Shown: in pieces, positions 15,271 through 23,178 of the stretch
Numbering within the stretch: the first letter of the stretch is position 1
Layout of the letters: the number at the start of each line of letters is the position of its first letter
Assembly: GCA_949916155.1 (NCBI GenBank)
Contig: CATLEM010000012.1
Span: 1-32,735, forward strand
Direction of reading: 5' to 3'
DNA length: 32,735 bases
Source: an uncultured Dorea sp.
Lineage (GTDB): Bacteria; Bacillota; Clostridia; Lachnospirales; Lachnospiraceae
Notes under the pieces: generated by a model
The model's database searches: none
What the model saw: only the letters and a program-made list of their open reading frames with translations
What the model was told of the DNA's origin: nothing
Made by a program: the position numbers and the translations under genes

Positions 15271-16458
15271 ATGGCAAAAATGATGAAAGCACTGATGGCG
15301 GGCGGAGAGTGGAAGCCGCGTCCGGGTTACACACCAACAGAGAGAGAAATAAAGGATAAAAGGGCGCTTTTGGGTTCTAATATTTTTTACAATCCGACAT
15401 TAGAACTTGTAGAGATTCCTGTGCCGGAACCGGCGGATGACGAGATACTTCTGAAGGTTGGAGGGGCGGCGGTCTGCGGCTCCGATACGAATTTCCTGGG
15501 GTCGGATGAGGATAATTACAGCCATTATGCGGGACATTGCAAATTACCGTGTGTCATCGGGCACGAGTTTTCCGGTGAGATCGTAGGTGTTGGAAAGGAC
15601 GTAAAAGAACTGAAAATAGGAGACCTTGTAATTGCGGAGACCATGAACTGGTGCGGAGAATGTCTGGCATGCAGAAGAGGTCTGTTTAACCAGTGCGAGA
15701 ATCTTGAAGAAATTGGTTTTTCGCAGAACGGAGCATATGCAGAATATCTGGTGGCAAAAGAAAAACTTTGTTTTAAAGTAGACGGGCTTGTTGATGTATA
15801 TGGCAGCAAGGAAAGAGCGCTGGAGGTTGCTGCTATGGTGGAGCCTATGGCAGTCGCATATAATGGAGTATTTACAAGGGGAGGCGGAATCGAACCGGGC
15901 GGACATGTGGTAATATTCGGGGCCGGGCCGATCGGATTATCTGCAGCTTCACTTCTTAAAGCAGCTGGTGCGGCGAAAATTATTGTGTTTGACCCCAATA
16001 AAACAAGACAGGGACTTGCAAAAGATGTGGGGGCGACGCACACACTTGATCCATTTGAAATCTGGGGCAAAGGAGAAAAGCTTTCAGATCATGTCCTGGA
16101 GATAACAAAAGGTGTCGGAGCAGCGATGGTCGTTGAAGCAACGCATAATCCGTCGGAGAATATTCCGGAAGCAGTTGATATGCTGATGGCGGGAGGAACA
16201 ATCGCCCAGATTGGAATCACTGCGGATACTGTTTCCCTCCATCCGGTTTACATGCAGAAAAAGGGGGCGAATTATCATTTTGCAATTGGAAGCTCCGGCC
16301 ATGGGACATGGCCGAATGTGATTCGCCTGATTGAGTCCGGAAGGATAGATCCGAGCAAATATTTGACGAAATGTTACCATCTGGACGATGCAGTTGAAGC
16401 GATTCAGGCAGCGGCCAAAGCAGAGGGCGGTAAATTTGTAGTAACTCCGAATTGGTAA
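15271..16458 (+). CDS. iolM: Zinc-dependent dehydrogenase, scyllo-inosose 3-dehydrogenase (IolM)-like
   Basis: This medium-chain dehydrogenase belongs to the branch that includes IolM, which oxidises scyllo-inosose to 3-dehydro-scyllo-inosose with NAD in the Thermotoga-type inositol pathway. Support is at family level: the long N-terminal extension WKPRPGYTPTEREIKDKR (about residues 11-28), the 395-residue length, and the C-terminal GSSGHGTWPNVIRLIESGRI block. General features are the catalytic zinc region VCGSDTNF and GHEFSGEIVGVG, the structural zinc cysteines in CGECLACRRGLFNQC, and the Rossmann glycines GAGPIGLSAASL. AAAGGAG precedes the ATG. It closes the first transcription segment, with a strong terminator 27 bp after the stop. 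A related polyol or sugar substrate is possible; the nearby IolN-like hydrolase favours a cyclitol. Confidence 0.75.
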   Translation: MAKMMKALMAGGEWKPRPGYTPTEREIKDKRALLGSNIFYNPTLELVEIPVPEPADDEILLKVGGAAVCGSDTNFLGSDEDNYSHYAGHCKLPCVIGHEFSGEIVGVGKDVKELKIGDLVIAETMNWCGECLACRRGLFNQCENLEEIGFSQNGAYAEYLVAKEKLCFKVDGLVDVYGSKERALEVAAMVEPMAVAYNGVFTRGGGIEPGGHVVIFGAGPIGLSAASLLKAAGAAKIIVFDPNKTRQGLAKDVGATHTLDPFEIWGKGEKLSDHVLEITKGVGAAMVVEATHNPSENIPEAVDMLMAGGTIAQIGITADTVSLHPVYMQKKGANYHFAIGSSGHGTWPNVIRLIESGRIDPSKYLTKCYHLDDAVEAIQAAAKAEGGKFVVTPNW

Positions 16459-16484
16459 AAAGATGTTATGATAAATTCCTAAAT

Positions 16485-16535
16485 AAAACACACAGGGCGG
16501 CAGAGACAAAAAGCTCCTGCCGCTTTGTGTGTTTT
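16485..16535 (+). terminator. Strong rho-independent terminator
   Basis: AAAACACACAGGGCGGCAG (16485-16503) pairs with CTGCCGCTTTGTGTGTTTT (starting 16517) in a long stem with one short internal mismatch, followed by a T-run. It separates the transporter/IolM-like segment from the transketolase segment. Confidence 0.85.
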
Positions 16536-16620
16536 TGTGTTATGTGCCGGCAGGCTGTCTGAAAACTCATTCCCACAATCTGCCTGCGGCGTACGCTTGC
16601 ATTGTTTGCCGGCATTTCCT

Positions 16621-16732
16621 ATAACAATATTGCTGTAAATTATAACAATATAGCTGCAAAAAGTACGGAGGGAACAACAAGGAGAGACAGCTTTTAAAAA
16701 TAGATAAGAGTCAGCAATATTGTTATTTTTTT
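16621..16732. promoter_or_regulatory. Three copies of a 15-bp motif upstream of the transketolase genes
   Basis: ATAACAATATTGCTG lies at 16621-16635, a one-mismatch copy at 16642-16656 (21 bp later, same orientation) and its exact reverse complement CAGCAATATTGTTAT at 16712-16726, followed by seven Ts. The 21-bp spacing and the distant inverted copy fit an AraC-type operator with looping; alternatively, the transcript could form a long stem ending in a U-run. A possible promoter (TTGCAT 16597-16602, 17 bp, TATAAC 16620-16625) overlaps the first copy. The rest of the 16459-16832 gap holds the terminator above, a GC-rich hairpin near 16545-16591 and no gene. Confidence 0.55.
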
Positions 16733-16832
16733 GAGAAATAAAATGATAGAAAAACAGGGATGATACAATTATGATTAATAAATAAAAGATAACAAAATTA
16801 TCATTTCAGAGATACAGAGAGGAGGTTGTATT

Positions 16833-17759
16833 ATGGATCATCAGAAGCCGGATATGGAGATGCTTCGCAGAAAAACAGAAGAACTCAGGTATAATCTTGT
16901 AGCAATGATGGATTATGCGGGATCCGGGCATCCGGGCGGTTCTCTATCAGTGTTGGAAATTATTACAACATTGTATTATGGAGGTTTCCTGAAAACAGAT
17001 GCCGCACATGCAGAGGATAAAAAGAGAGACCGGTTTGTAATGTCAAAGGGACACGCAAGTCCGGCGCAGTATGTCATTCTGGCAGACAAAGAGTTCTTCG
17101 GGAAAGATAAGCTTCGCTTGTTTGACGCGAATAATAGTATGCTGCCAAAACACTGTAACCGTAAATTAACTCCTGGTGTGGATGCATCTACAGGAGCGCT
17201 CGGACAGGGGATGTCCGTAGCGGTAGGGATGGCTATGGCAGGGAAAATAGATAGGGAAGATTACAATGTCTATTGTATTTTGGGAGACGGCGAATGTCAG
17301 TCAGGAGAAATCTGGGAGGCGGCTATGTCTGCTGCAAAATACAAACTTGATAACCTGAAAGTGGTTGTAGATAACAACCGTCTCCAGATTGACGGGTTTA
17401 GTGATGACATTATGCCACTTGGCGACCTGAAAGCAAAATGGGAAGCATTCGGATGGCATGCGGTAGTTTGCGATGGACATAGCTTAGAAGAGTTATATGA
17501 CAGTTTTGAAAAAGTAAAAGAGATGGAAAATAAGCCGTCAGTGATCATCGCTGATACGACAAAGGGGAAAGGCGTCTCCTTTATGGAAGATGAGGCGGAC
17601 TGGCACAGCCGTAAGATGACAAAGGCAGAGGGAATGAAGGCGCTTGCAGAAATAGCGGGGCAGTACGAAAAATACGGATTCGGGAATATTGAGGACAGCA
17701 TGATGTTTCTAAGTCCGGAAGAGTTAAGCGAATTGACAGGGAAGGGCGGTGTGAAATAA
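16833..17759 (+). CDS. Transketolase, N-terminal (TPP-binding) subunit
   Basis: This is one half of a split transketolase, a thiamine diphosphate enzyme that moves two-carbon ketol units between sugars. The 308-residue product carries the thiamine-binding domain: GSGHPGGSLSVLEI near the start, the DRFVMSKGHASPAQY segment, and the GDGE...NN motif beginning at Gly151 (GDGECQSGEIWEAA... to VDNN). GAGGAGG precedes the ATG. Its stop overlaps the start of the C-terminal subunit gene (TAATG), so the subunits are translationally coupled. In a cyclitol operon the natural donor may be a keto-aldonate rather than a pentose phosphate; this is inference. Confidence 0.92.
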   Translation: MDHQKPDMEMLRRKTEELRYNLVAMMDYAGSGHPGGSLSVLEIITTLYYGGFLKTDAAHAEDKKRDRFVMSKGHASPAQYVILADKEFFGKDKLRLFDANNSMLPKHCNRKLTPGVDASTGALGQGMSVAVGMAMAGKIDREDYNVYCILGDGECQSGEIWEAAMSAAKYKLDNLKVVVDNNRLQIDGFSDDIMPLGDLKAKWEAFGWHAVVCDGHSLEELYDSFEKVKEMENKPSVIIADTTKGKGVSFMEDEADWHSRKMTKAEGMKALAEIAGQYEKYGFGNIEDSMMFLSPEELSELTGKGGVK

Positions 17760-18733
17760 TGGCAGATGTAAAAACTCGTTCTCTGATCAGCAAAGAGATA
17801 TTCGGGAAATTAATTGTCGAATTAGGCCATCAGTATCCGGAAATCGTAGTATGTGACACGGATCTTATGCGCTGTTTCGGAACAAAAGCTTTTATGCAGG
17901 AATTTCCGGACCGTCATATCAACTTTGGAATCGCGGAGCAGAACTGTATGGCAGCATCGGCGGGACTTGCGCTTTGCGGAAAGAATGTTTTTTCAAGTTC
18001 CTTTTCCAATTTTGCCACGAAACGTGCCTGCGACCAGGTAAGCATCTCTGTGTGTTACAACCAGGCGAATGTAAAGGTGTGCGGCTTATATGCGGGACTT
18101 ACAGCAGAAAAAAACGGCGGTACGCATATTGGCGTGGAGGATGTGGCAGTTATGCGGAGCTTTCCGAACATGGCGGTGGTGGAAGCAGGGGATACTTATG
18201 AATTGGAAGCGGTCACAAGGTATCTGGCCCAGTATGAAGGCCCGGTTTATTTTCGCCAGCCGAAGATGTACCTGCGGCAGGTTTATACAGAAGTTCCGGA
18301 GTTTGAGCTTGGAAAGGCGAGGCTGCTCAAAGAAGGAAAAGATGCGGCAATTATAGCCTGCGGCATTGCGGCAGGCATTGCGCTGGATGCAGCGGAGCTT
18401 TTAGAAAAACAGGGTGTAAGCGCGAGAGTGGTCAACATGCCGTCCATTAAACCCATTGATAAAAAAGAGATTATAAAAGCGGCGGAGGAAACCGGACTGG
18501 TAGTCGTTTGTGAAAACCACAGTATTATCGGAGGGCTTGGAAGCGCTGTCGCAGAAGTGATGGCAGAGGAAAGATGCACGGCGGTGCTGAAACGTATTGG
18601 CCTTAATGACTGTTTCGGTATGACAGCGACACTTGCATATCAGCTGGAGGCGAACGGATTGACGAAAGAATCAGTTGCGGACAGTATAATTTCTTATCTT
18701 AACAATCAAAAGAACGGAGGAAATAAAAAATGA
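17759..18733 (+). CDS. Transketolase, C-terminal (pyrimidine-binding) subunit
   Basis: This is the partner half of the split transketolase. The 324-residue product holds the pyrimidine-binding domain, with the conserved INFGIAEQNCMAASAGLAL segment containing the catalytic Glu that activates thiamine, FSSSFSNFATKRACDQV and the HIGVEDVAVMRSFPNM region, then a C-terminal transketolase domain (about 190-320; VVNMPSIKPIDKKEI, VCENHSIIGGLGSAVAE). It starts in the TAATG overlap with the N-terminal subunit gene and ends in an ATGA overlap with the zinc dehydrogenase gene. Three consecutive coupled genes imply matched amounts of these proteins. Confidence 0.92.
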   Translation: MADVKTRSLISKEIFGKLIVELGHQYPEIVVCDTDLMRCFGTKAFMQEFPDRHINFGIAEQNCMAASAGLALCGKNVFSSSFSNFATKRACDQVSISVCYNQANVKVCGLYAGLTAEKNGGTHIGVEDVAVMRSFPNMAVVEAGDTYELEAVTRYLAQYEGPVYFRQPKMYLRQVYTEVPEFELGKARLLKEGKDAAIIACGIAAGIALDAAELLEKQGVSARVVNMPSIKPIDKKEIIKAAEETGLVVVCENHSIIGGLGSAVAEVMAEERCTAVLKRIGLNDCFGMTATLAYQLEANGLTKESVADSIISYLNNQKNGGNKK

Positions 18734-19797
18734 AATCATTAGACGCATTTATGTACGGCCCGAAGGATCTGAGATTAGAGACAGTAGAAGTTCCAGAATT
18801 AAAGCCGACACAGATACTTGTAAAAGTGCGTGCTTCCGGTATATGCGGGAGTGATGTGGAATGTTATCTCGGACATTCCAAAGAAGGCAGGTATGATCTT
18901 GGACCGTATACACCGGGACATGAGTGGTGCGGGGATGTAGTAGCAGTTGGTTCAGAGGTTATCTCCCTGAAGGTAGGAGACAGGGTCACCGGCGAGTGTG
19001 CGAATTCCTGCAACCGCTGCGAGATCTGCAAGGAGGGAATTAATAATTCTTACTGCACAAACTGGAATGAAGTAGGGTTTATGCCTACGGCGCCGGGCGG
19101 AATGGGACAGTACTTAGTAGGCGAGGAACAATTTTGCTATAAAGTCCCTGATACGATGACCTATGTGGAGGGTGCTCTTGTAGAGCCGTGTTCTGTCGCA
19201 TATTACAGTATTTACGGAAGGAATGGATTTGTCTCAAGGACGGACGACTGCGTTGTGTTTGGCGGCGGTGCGATCGGGCTTTTCGCATCGACGATCTGCA
19301 AGGCGGCAGGGGCTAAGGTAATCCTTGTAGAGCCGGTGGAGTTCCGCCGCAAAATGGCACTGGATGTTATTGGCGTGGACCGCGTCATTGACCCGTTTCA
19401 TGAGGATGTAGATCAGATCGTGATGGAAGAAACAGACGGGCAGGGTGCTTCTTTTATCGTTGAATGTACCGGAACAGACTTTGGTGTTTCTAAGACAGTA
19501 GATATCGCAAAGGCACATGCGAGAATCCGTTTCATCGGGCATTCTATCGGGAGAAAGATTCCGATTGAAATCGGGAAAGCGATCTGGAAGGGATTAAATC
19601 TTCAGGGGAGCGCGGGGCAGCCATGGTTCTTTACAAAGACCATCAAATTCATGAACCGTGTGAAAAAAGATATTGATTACAGCAAGTTTGTGACAGGCTA
19701 TTATCCGCTGGAGAAGATTCAAGACGCATTTGATATGGCAATTGAACATAAGGAAGAAGCGATTAAAGTCATGATTACGATGGATGATGAAGCATAG
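18730..19797 (+). CDS. Zinc-dependent medium-chain alcohol/polyol dehydrogenase
   Basis: This 355-residue NAD(P)-dependent dehydrogenase resembles sorbitol/threonine dehydrogenases. Motifs in order are ASGICGSDVECYLGH (catalytic zinc Cys), PGHEWCGDVVAVGSEV, the structural zinc cysteines CNRCEICKEGINNSYC, GALVEPCSVAYY, the Rossmann GGGAIGLFAS and ECTGTDFGV. It starts within an ATGA overlap with the transketolase C-terminal subunit gene. It differs clearly from the IolM-like enzyme at 15271, lacking its N-terminal extension. No IolG-type inositol 2-dehydrogenase is in the window, so this enzyme could supply the first oxidation of the imported cyclitol; its substrate cannot be read directly. Confidence 0.85.
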   Translation: MKSLDAFMYGPKDLRLETVEVPELKPTQILVKVRASGICGSDVECYLGHSKEGRYDLGPYTPGHEWCGDVVAVGSEVISLKVGDRVTGECANSCNRCEICKEGINNSYCTNWNEVGFMPTAPGGMGQYLVGEEQFCYKVPDTMTYVEGALVEPCSVAYYSIYGRNGFVSRTDDCVVFGGGAIGLFASTICKAAGAKVILVEPVEFRRKMALDVIGVDRVIDPFHEDVDQIVMEETDGQGASFIVECTGTDFGVSKTVDIAKAHARIRFIGHSIGRKIPIEIGKAIWKGLNLQGSAGQPWFFTKTIKFMNRVKKDIDYSKFVTGYYPLEKIQDAFDMAIEHKEEAIKVMITMDDEA

Positions 19798-19819
19798 TAG
19801 GAAAGGAGAAAAGAAAAAG

Positions 19820-20923
19820 ATGGCAGATAAATGGATTTTTACGGAGAACCCGGCAGTATTTTTTGAGGATTCCGCAGTAGGAAGGATGAAGAAGGAGCTT
19901 TGGGACGCATCCGAGGAAGAGATAGACAAAATCTTAGAGGAATATGAACTTCCGAATGCATCTGAATTTGGGAAGGCAGGATGTTACATACAGAACACGC
20001 CGAGAAATAAAGTGATCGAGAAGAGGAGAAAAAATGATATCGTTTTGGTTCCGTGCGGATGTACAGAGAATCATGGAATTCATAATCCAAGCGGACTTGA
20101 TACATTCATGGTTTCCCAGATTTGTGAAGGCGTACGCCGTTATACCGCAAAAAAGGGATATGAGGTATCCCTTGCTTTTCCGCCGTTAAATTATGGCGGG
20201 CATCCGTACCATCATGGCGGAATGCCTGGAACATGCATTATTCCGGAAGAGACTGTGCGTGAGCTTTTGGTGTATACAATTGCCGGTTTATGGGATGACG
20301 GGTTCCGCAAGATTATTCTGGTAAATAATCATGGCCAGCGATGGATTATGGAATCTGCAGTCCAGGAGTTCTACCGCCGGTTCCAGGTACCTGCATTTGT
20401 AACGATTGTAGAGTGGCACAGGGCAATCCGCGAGTTCTTCTATCCGGTAGAGGATCATGAGAATGCAATGACGACCCATTTTGTACATGCGGACGAGGCA
20501 GAGACTGCTGTCGCGAACCTTCTGTTTGGGGACATGGTAGACATGAGCGTATGTGTTGACGCACAATCCAAACCGCTGTTTATGAAAGGATTCTATGATA
20601 ATTCCGTAGATGGAATGCACCGCCCCCATGCATGGTCAGAAGGTGTGGGACACACCACGATCGAGAGACTCGGGACGCCGGAAGGTGTTGTAGGATATCC
20701 AAGCAGAGGCACTGCAGAGAAAGCAAAACGTCCGGTGGCGGCAATCTGCCGTTACCTGACCTTGATGATCGATCAGATCCTGGAGGCATATCCGGCAGGA
20801 AAAGTCCCGCCGGCAAGCGCAATAACCTTCCGTACAGACGAAGAGGTAGAGCCGTACCTGCGTGAACCATTGAGTGAAGGGTGGAAATCGCTTCATGAAC
20901 TTCCGCGTGTAGGTATCTTCTAG
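19820..20923 (+). CDS. iolN: Creatininase-fold amidohydrolase, 3-dehydro-scyllo-inosose hydrolase (IolN)-like
   Basis: This metal-dependent hydrolase of the creatininase family is most like IolN, which opens the ring of 3-dehydro-scyllo-inosose to 5-keto-L-gluconate in the Thermotoga-type inositol pathway. The metal-binding pattern appears as CGCTENHGIHNPSGLDT (Glu83, His85, then the Asp), NNHGQRW, and HADEAETAVA (His223 to Glu228). At 367 residues it is longer than a plain creatininase (about 250-260), with an N-terminal extension of about 65 residues. The start is ATG 19820 after AAAGGAG; an earlier ATG at 19784 overlaps the previous gene and lies before that site. A terminator-like hairpin follows. 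The presence of IolM-like and IolN-like genes in one locus is the main argument for a cyclitol substrate. Confidence 0.72.
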   Translation: MADKWIFTENPAVFFEDSAVGRMKKELWDASEEEIDKILEEYELPNASEFGKAGCYIQNTPRNKVIEKRRKNDIVLVPCGCTENHGIHNPSGLDTFMVSQICEGVRRYTAKKGYEVSLAFPPLNYGGHPYHHGGMPGTCIIPEETVRELLVYTIAGLWDDGFRKIILVNNHGQRWIMESAVQEFYRRFQVPAFVTIVEWHRAIREFFYPVEDHENAMTTHFVHADEAETAVANLLFGDMVDMSVCVDAQSKPLFMKGFYDNSVDGMHRPHAWSEGVGHTTIERLGTPEGVVGYPSRGTAEKAKRPVAAICRYLTLMIDQILEAYPAGKVPPASAITFRTDEEVEPYLREPLSEGWKSLHELPRVGIF

Positions 20924-20950
20924 GGGAAAATAAATTTGCGCAATCAGAGG

Positions 20951-20991
20951 ACAAAGCTGCGCGGAAAGTTTTGCGGTGCAGCTTTGTTTTT
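20951..20991 (+). terminator. Terminator-like hairpin between the cyclitol and acyl-CoA gene blocks
   Basis: A perfect 10-bp stem (ACAAAGCTGC / GCAGCTTTGT) with a 17-nt loop is followed directly by Ts. It lies 28 bp after the IolN-like stop and 18 bp before the next start. No separate promoter is obvious, so it probably attenuates rather than fully stops transcription. Confidence 0.75.
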
Positions 20992-21008
20992 GAATATCAG
21001 GAGAGAGA

Positions 21009-22211
21009 ATGATGGATCAATTAAAAAATGGCGCGCTTTGCGGCGTGAAAATTCTGGACTTGACGAGAGTGCTGGCGGGACCGGTCTGCACGATGATGCT
21101 GGCAGATATGGGTGCTGATGTCATTAAAATTGAGATTCCCGGTAAGGGAGATGACAGCCGTGCGTTCAGCCCGTTCCAGAACGGAGAGAGCGCCTACTTT
21201 ATGAATCTGAACAGGAATAAAAAGGGAATTACATTGAATATGAAAGCTCCGGAGGGGAAAAAAGTTTTCCTTGAAATGGTAAAGAAAGCGGACATGGTTG
21301 TAGAAAACTTCAGGCCCGGCGTCATGGACCGGTTCGGTTTTGGTTATGAGGAGCTGAAAAAAATCAATCCGGGCATTATCTACGGAGCAGTTTCGGGATT
21401 CGGGCACACGGGACCTTACTCACAGAGGCCCGGATATGATGCGATCGGCCAGGCGATGAGCGGGCTCATGAGTACCACGGGGTGGCCGGAGACAATCGGT
21501 ACGCGCATCGGCACTCCGATGGCAGACTACCTGGCAGGACAGAGTGCGGCGATCGCCCTGTTAGCGGCTCTCCATTACCGGGAAAAGACAGGAGAGGGGC
21601 AGAAGGTGGATATCGGCCTGATGGATGCCGGGATTGCCAGTATGCAGGTGATCCAGCCGTACTATCTGGTTGAGGGCAGGCTTCCGCAGAGAATCGGAAA
21701 CCGATATGAGTCAAATTACCCTACCGACGGTTTTCCTACAAAGGACGGCCAGATTATGGTGAGCGCAGCGAATGACAAGCTGTGGAGGGCAATGTGCCGG
21801 GCCATGGGAAGAGAAGATCTGGAAATATCTGAAAAAACAGCCACAAACAAGGAGCGGCTGCAAAACTGGCAGTGGATACGGGAGCAGATTATTAACTGGT
21901 GCGGCGATATGCCGACAGCAGAGGCGGTGGAGGCGCTTCTTGAAGGCGGCGTGCCGGCAGCGCCGATCAACAACATTGAGCAGGTTGTGAATGACCCACA
22001 CACAAAAGCAAGGGAGATGTTCGTGGAAACCGAGCATCCGAAAGCAGGAAAATTTACCATGACAGGCTCTCAGCTTAAACTGTCACGGACACCGGTAACT
22101 TACCGGACGCCGGCACCGGCATTAGGCCAGGATAATGAAGCAGTGTATGGAGAATGGGTCAATATGACACCGGAGGAAATCGCAGCCTATAAAGAGAAAG
22201 GGGTCTTCTAG
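21009..22211 (+). CDS. Class III (CaiB/BaiF-type) CoA transferase
   Basis: This enzyme moves coenzyme A between carboxylic acids. The 400-residue protein shows the family layout: GVKILDLTRVLAGPVCTMML, GADVIKIEIPGKGDDSR, NLNRNKKGITLNM, VVENFRPGVMDRFGFGYEEL, IYGAVSGFGHTGPYSQRPGYD with the candidate catalytic Asp144, and QKVDIGLMDAGIASM. The start is the ATG at 21009 or the adjacent ATG at 21012, after AGGAGAG. It abuts the lyase gene directly (stop TAG, then ATG), which suggests that it activates the acid that the lyase then cleaves. Acid donor and acceptor are unknown; succinate, malate/citramalate or itaconate types are typical for the family. Confidence 0.92.
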   Translation: MMDQLKNGALCGVKILDLTRVLAGPVCTMMLADMGADVIKIEIPGKGDDSRAFSPFQNGESAYFMNLNRNKKGITLNMKAPEGKKVFLEMVKKADMVVENFRPGVMDRFGFGYEELKKINPGIIYGAVSGFGHTGPYSQRPGYDAIGQAMSGLMSTTGWPETIGTRIGTPMADYLAGQSAAIALLAALHYREKTGEGQKVDIGLMDAGIASMQVIQPYYLVEGRLPQRIGNRYESNYPTDGFPTKDGQIMVSAANDKLWRAMCRAMGREDLEISEKTATNKERLQNWQWIREQIINWCGDMPTAEAVEALLEGGVPAAPINNIEQVVNDPHTKAREMFVETEHPKAGKFTMTGSQLKLSRTPVTYRTPAPALGQDNEAVYGEWVNMTPEEIAAYKEKGVF

Positions 22212-23135
22212 ATGCCAGAATTCAGAAAGAAAATCAATCTGATAGATGTAGGGCCGAGAGACGGATTCCAGAATGTCAGAACCTTTATTGAAACACAGAC
22301 AAAACTTGCCATTATCGATGGGATTTATAAAGCCGGTATCCGCGATATGGAGGTTACGTCCTTTGTAAGTCCGAAAGCAATACCGCAGATGGCGGATGCC
22401 GCGGAGGTGGCAAGGAAGGTGATTGACATTTATCCCGATATGAGAGTTATCGCACTTGTCCCGAACTTAAGAGGTGCGCAGAACGCATGGGATGCGGGAA
22501 TCAGGGAAGCAGCCTGTGTGATATCCGCAAGCGAGGCGCATAACAAGGCGAATATTAACCGTACCATTCAGGAATCCATAAAAGGCCTGGCGGAGATGAT
22601 CAGGACCTTTCCGGGATTAAAAGTACGCCTAGATGTGGCCACAGCCTTTGGATGCCCGTTTGCAGGGAAAGTCCCGGAAGAGGATGTGCTGTATCTGATC
22701 GGAGAGGCTGCTAAAGCCGGGGTTGATGATGTGACTCTTTGCGATACGATCGGAGTAGCCAATCCAAAACAGGTGCAAAGTCTGGTGAAGAAAGTGAAGG
22801 AGGAATTTCCGCGGTTCCCATTGGCACTTCATTTCCATAATACGAGAGGGATGGGACTCGCAAATATATTTGCGGCTATAGAGGTCGGAGTGGAGCATTA
22901 TGAAACTTCTGTGGGCGGTCTTGGCGGATGCCCATTTGCGCCGGGCTCTGAAGGTAATACTGCCACAGAGGATACGGTTAACATGTTAGGCAGTATGGGA
23001 TATGAAACAGGCGTTAACCTGGAAAAGCTTCTTGAGGCTGTACAGTATACAAAGGAACATGTGGAGGCACCGCTGACGGGGAAGATGCTTGGCGTCACAG
23101 CAAGCAGCTGCGCAAATGTCTCCGGAAAAGCGTAA
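22212..23135 (+). CDS. HMG-CoA lyase-family acyl-CoA lyase
   Basis: This member of the HMG-CoA lyase family cleaves a 3-hydroxyacyl-CoA into an acyl-CoA (often acetyl-CoA) and an oxo compound. Visible motifs are DVGPRDGFQN (Arg16 and Asp17), EVTSFVSPKAIPQMADA, ISASEAHNKANINRT, VATAFGCPFAGKV, HFHNTRGMGLANI and GGLGGCPFAPGSEGN with the mobile-loop Cys240, all in the expected order over 307 residues. Where animal HMG-CoA lyases have HDTYGQ, this protein has HNTRGM, as in many bacterial homologues whose substrates may be citramalyl-CoA-like. It sits between the CoA transferase (no gap) and the acylating dehydrogenase (43 bp gap). The substrate is not known. Confidence 0.88.
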   Translation: MPEFRKKINLIDVGPRDGFQNVRTFIETQTKLAIIDGIYKAGIRDMEVTSFVSPKAIPQMADAAEVARKVIDIYPDMRVIALVPNLRGAQNAWDAGIREAACVISASEAHNKANINRTIQESIKGLAEMIRTFPGLKVRLDVATAFGCPFAGKVPEEDVLYLIGEAAKAGVDDVTLCDTIGVANPKQVQSLVKKVKEEFPRFPLALHFHNTRGMGLANIFAAIEVGVEHYETSVGGLGGCPFAPGSEGNTATEDTVNMLGSMGYETGVNLEKLLEAVQYTKEHVEAPLTGKMLGVTASSCANVSGKA

Positions 23136-23178
23136 GGAACAGTTTTTAAGGATAGATAAAAGAAAGAAGGGAATAAAA

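Noticed and set aside
17757-18733. A frameshift splitting one transketolase gene
   Set aside because: Both halves have natural ends, a TAATG overlap and lengths typical of the two-subunit transketolases of anaerobes.
19820-20923. A true creatininase (creatinine to creatine)
   Set aside because: It has a roughly 65-residue extension and lies in a sugar/cyclitol operon with an IolM-like gene; no creatine or sarcosine genes are present.
23089-23178. Extended N-terminus for the acylating aldehyde dehydrogenase
   Set aside because: The extra codons overlap the end of the lyase gene in another frame and show no conserved content; the ATG at 23179 fits the family start.
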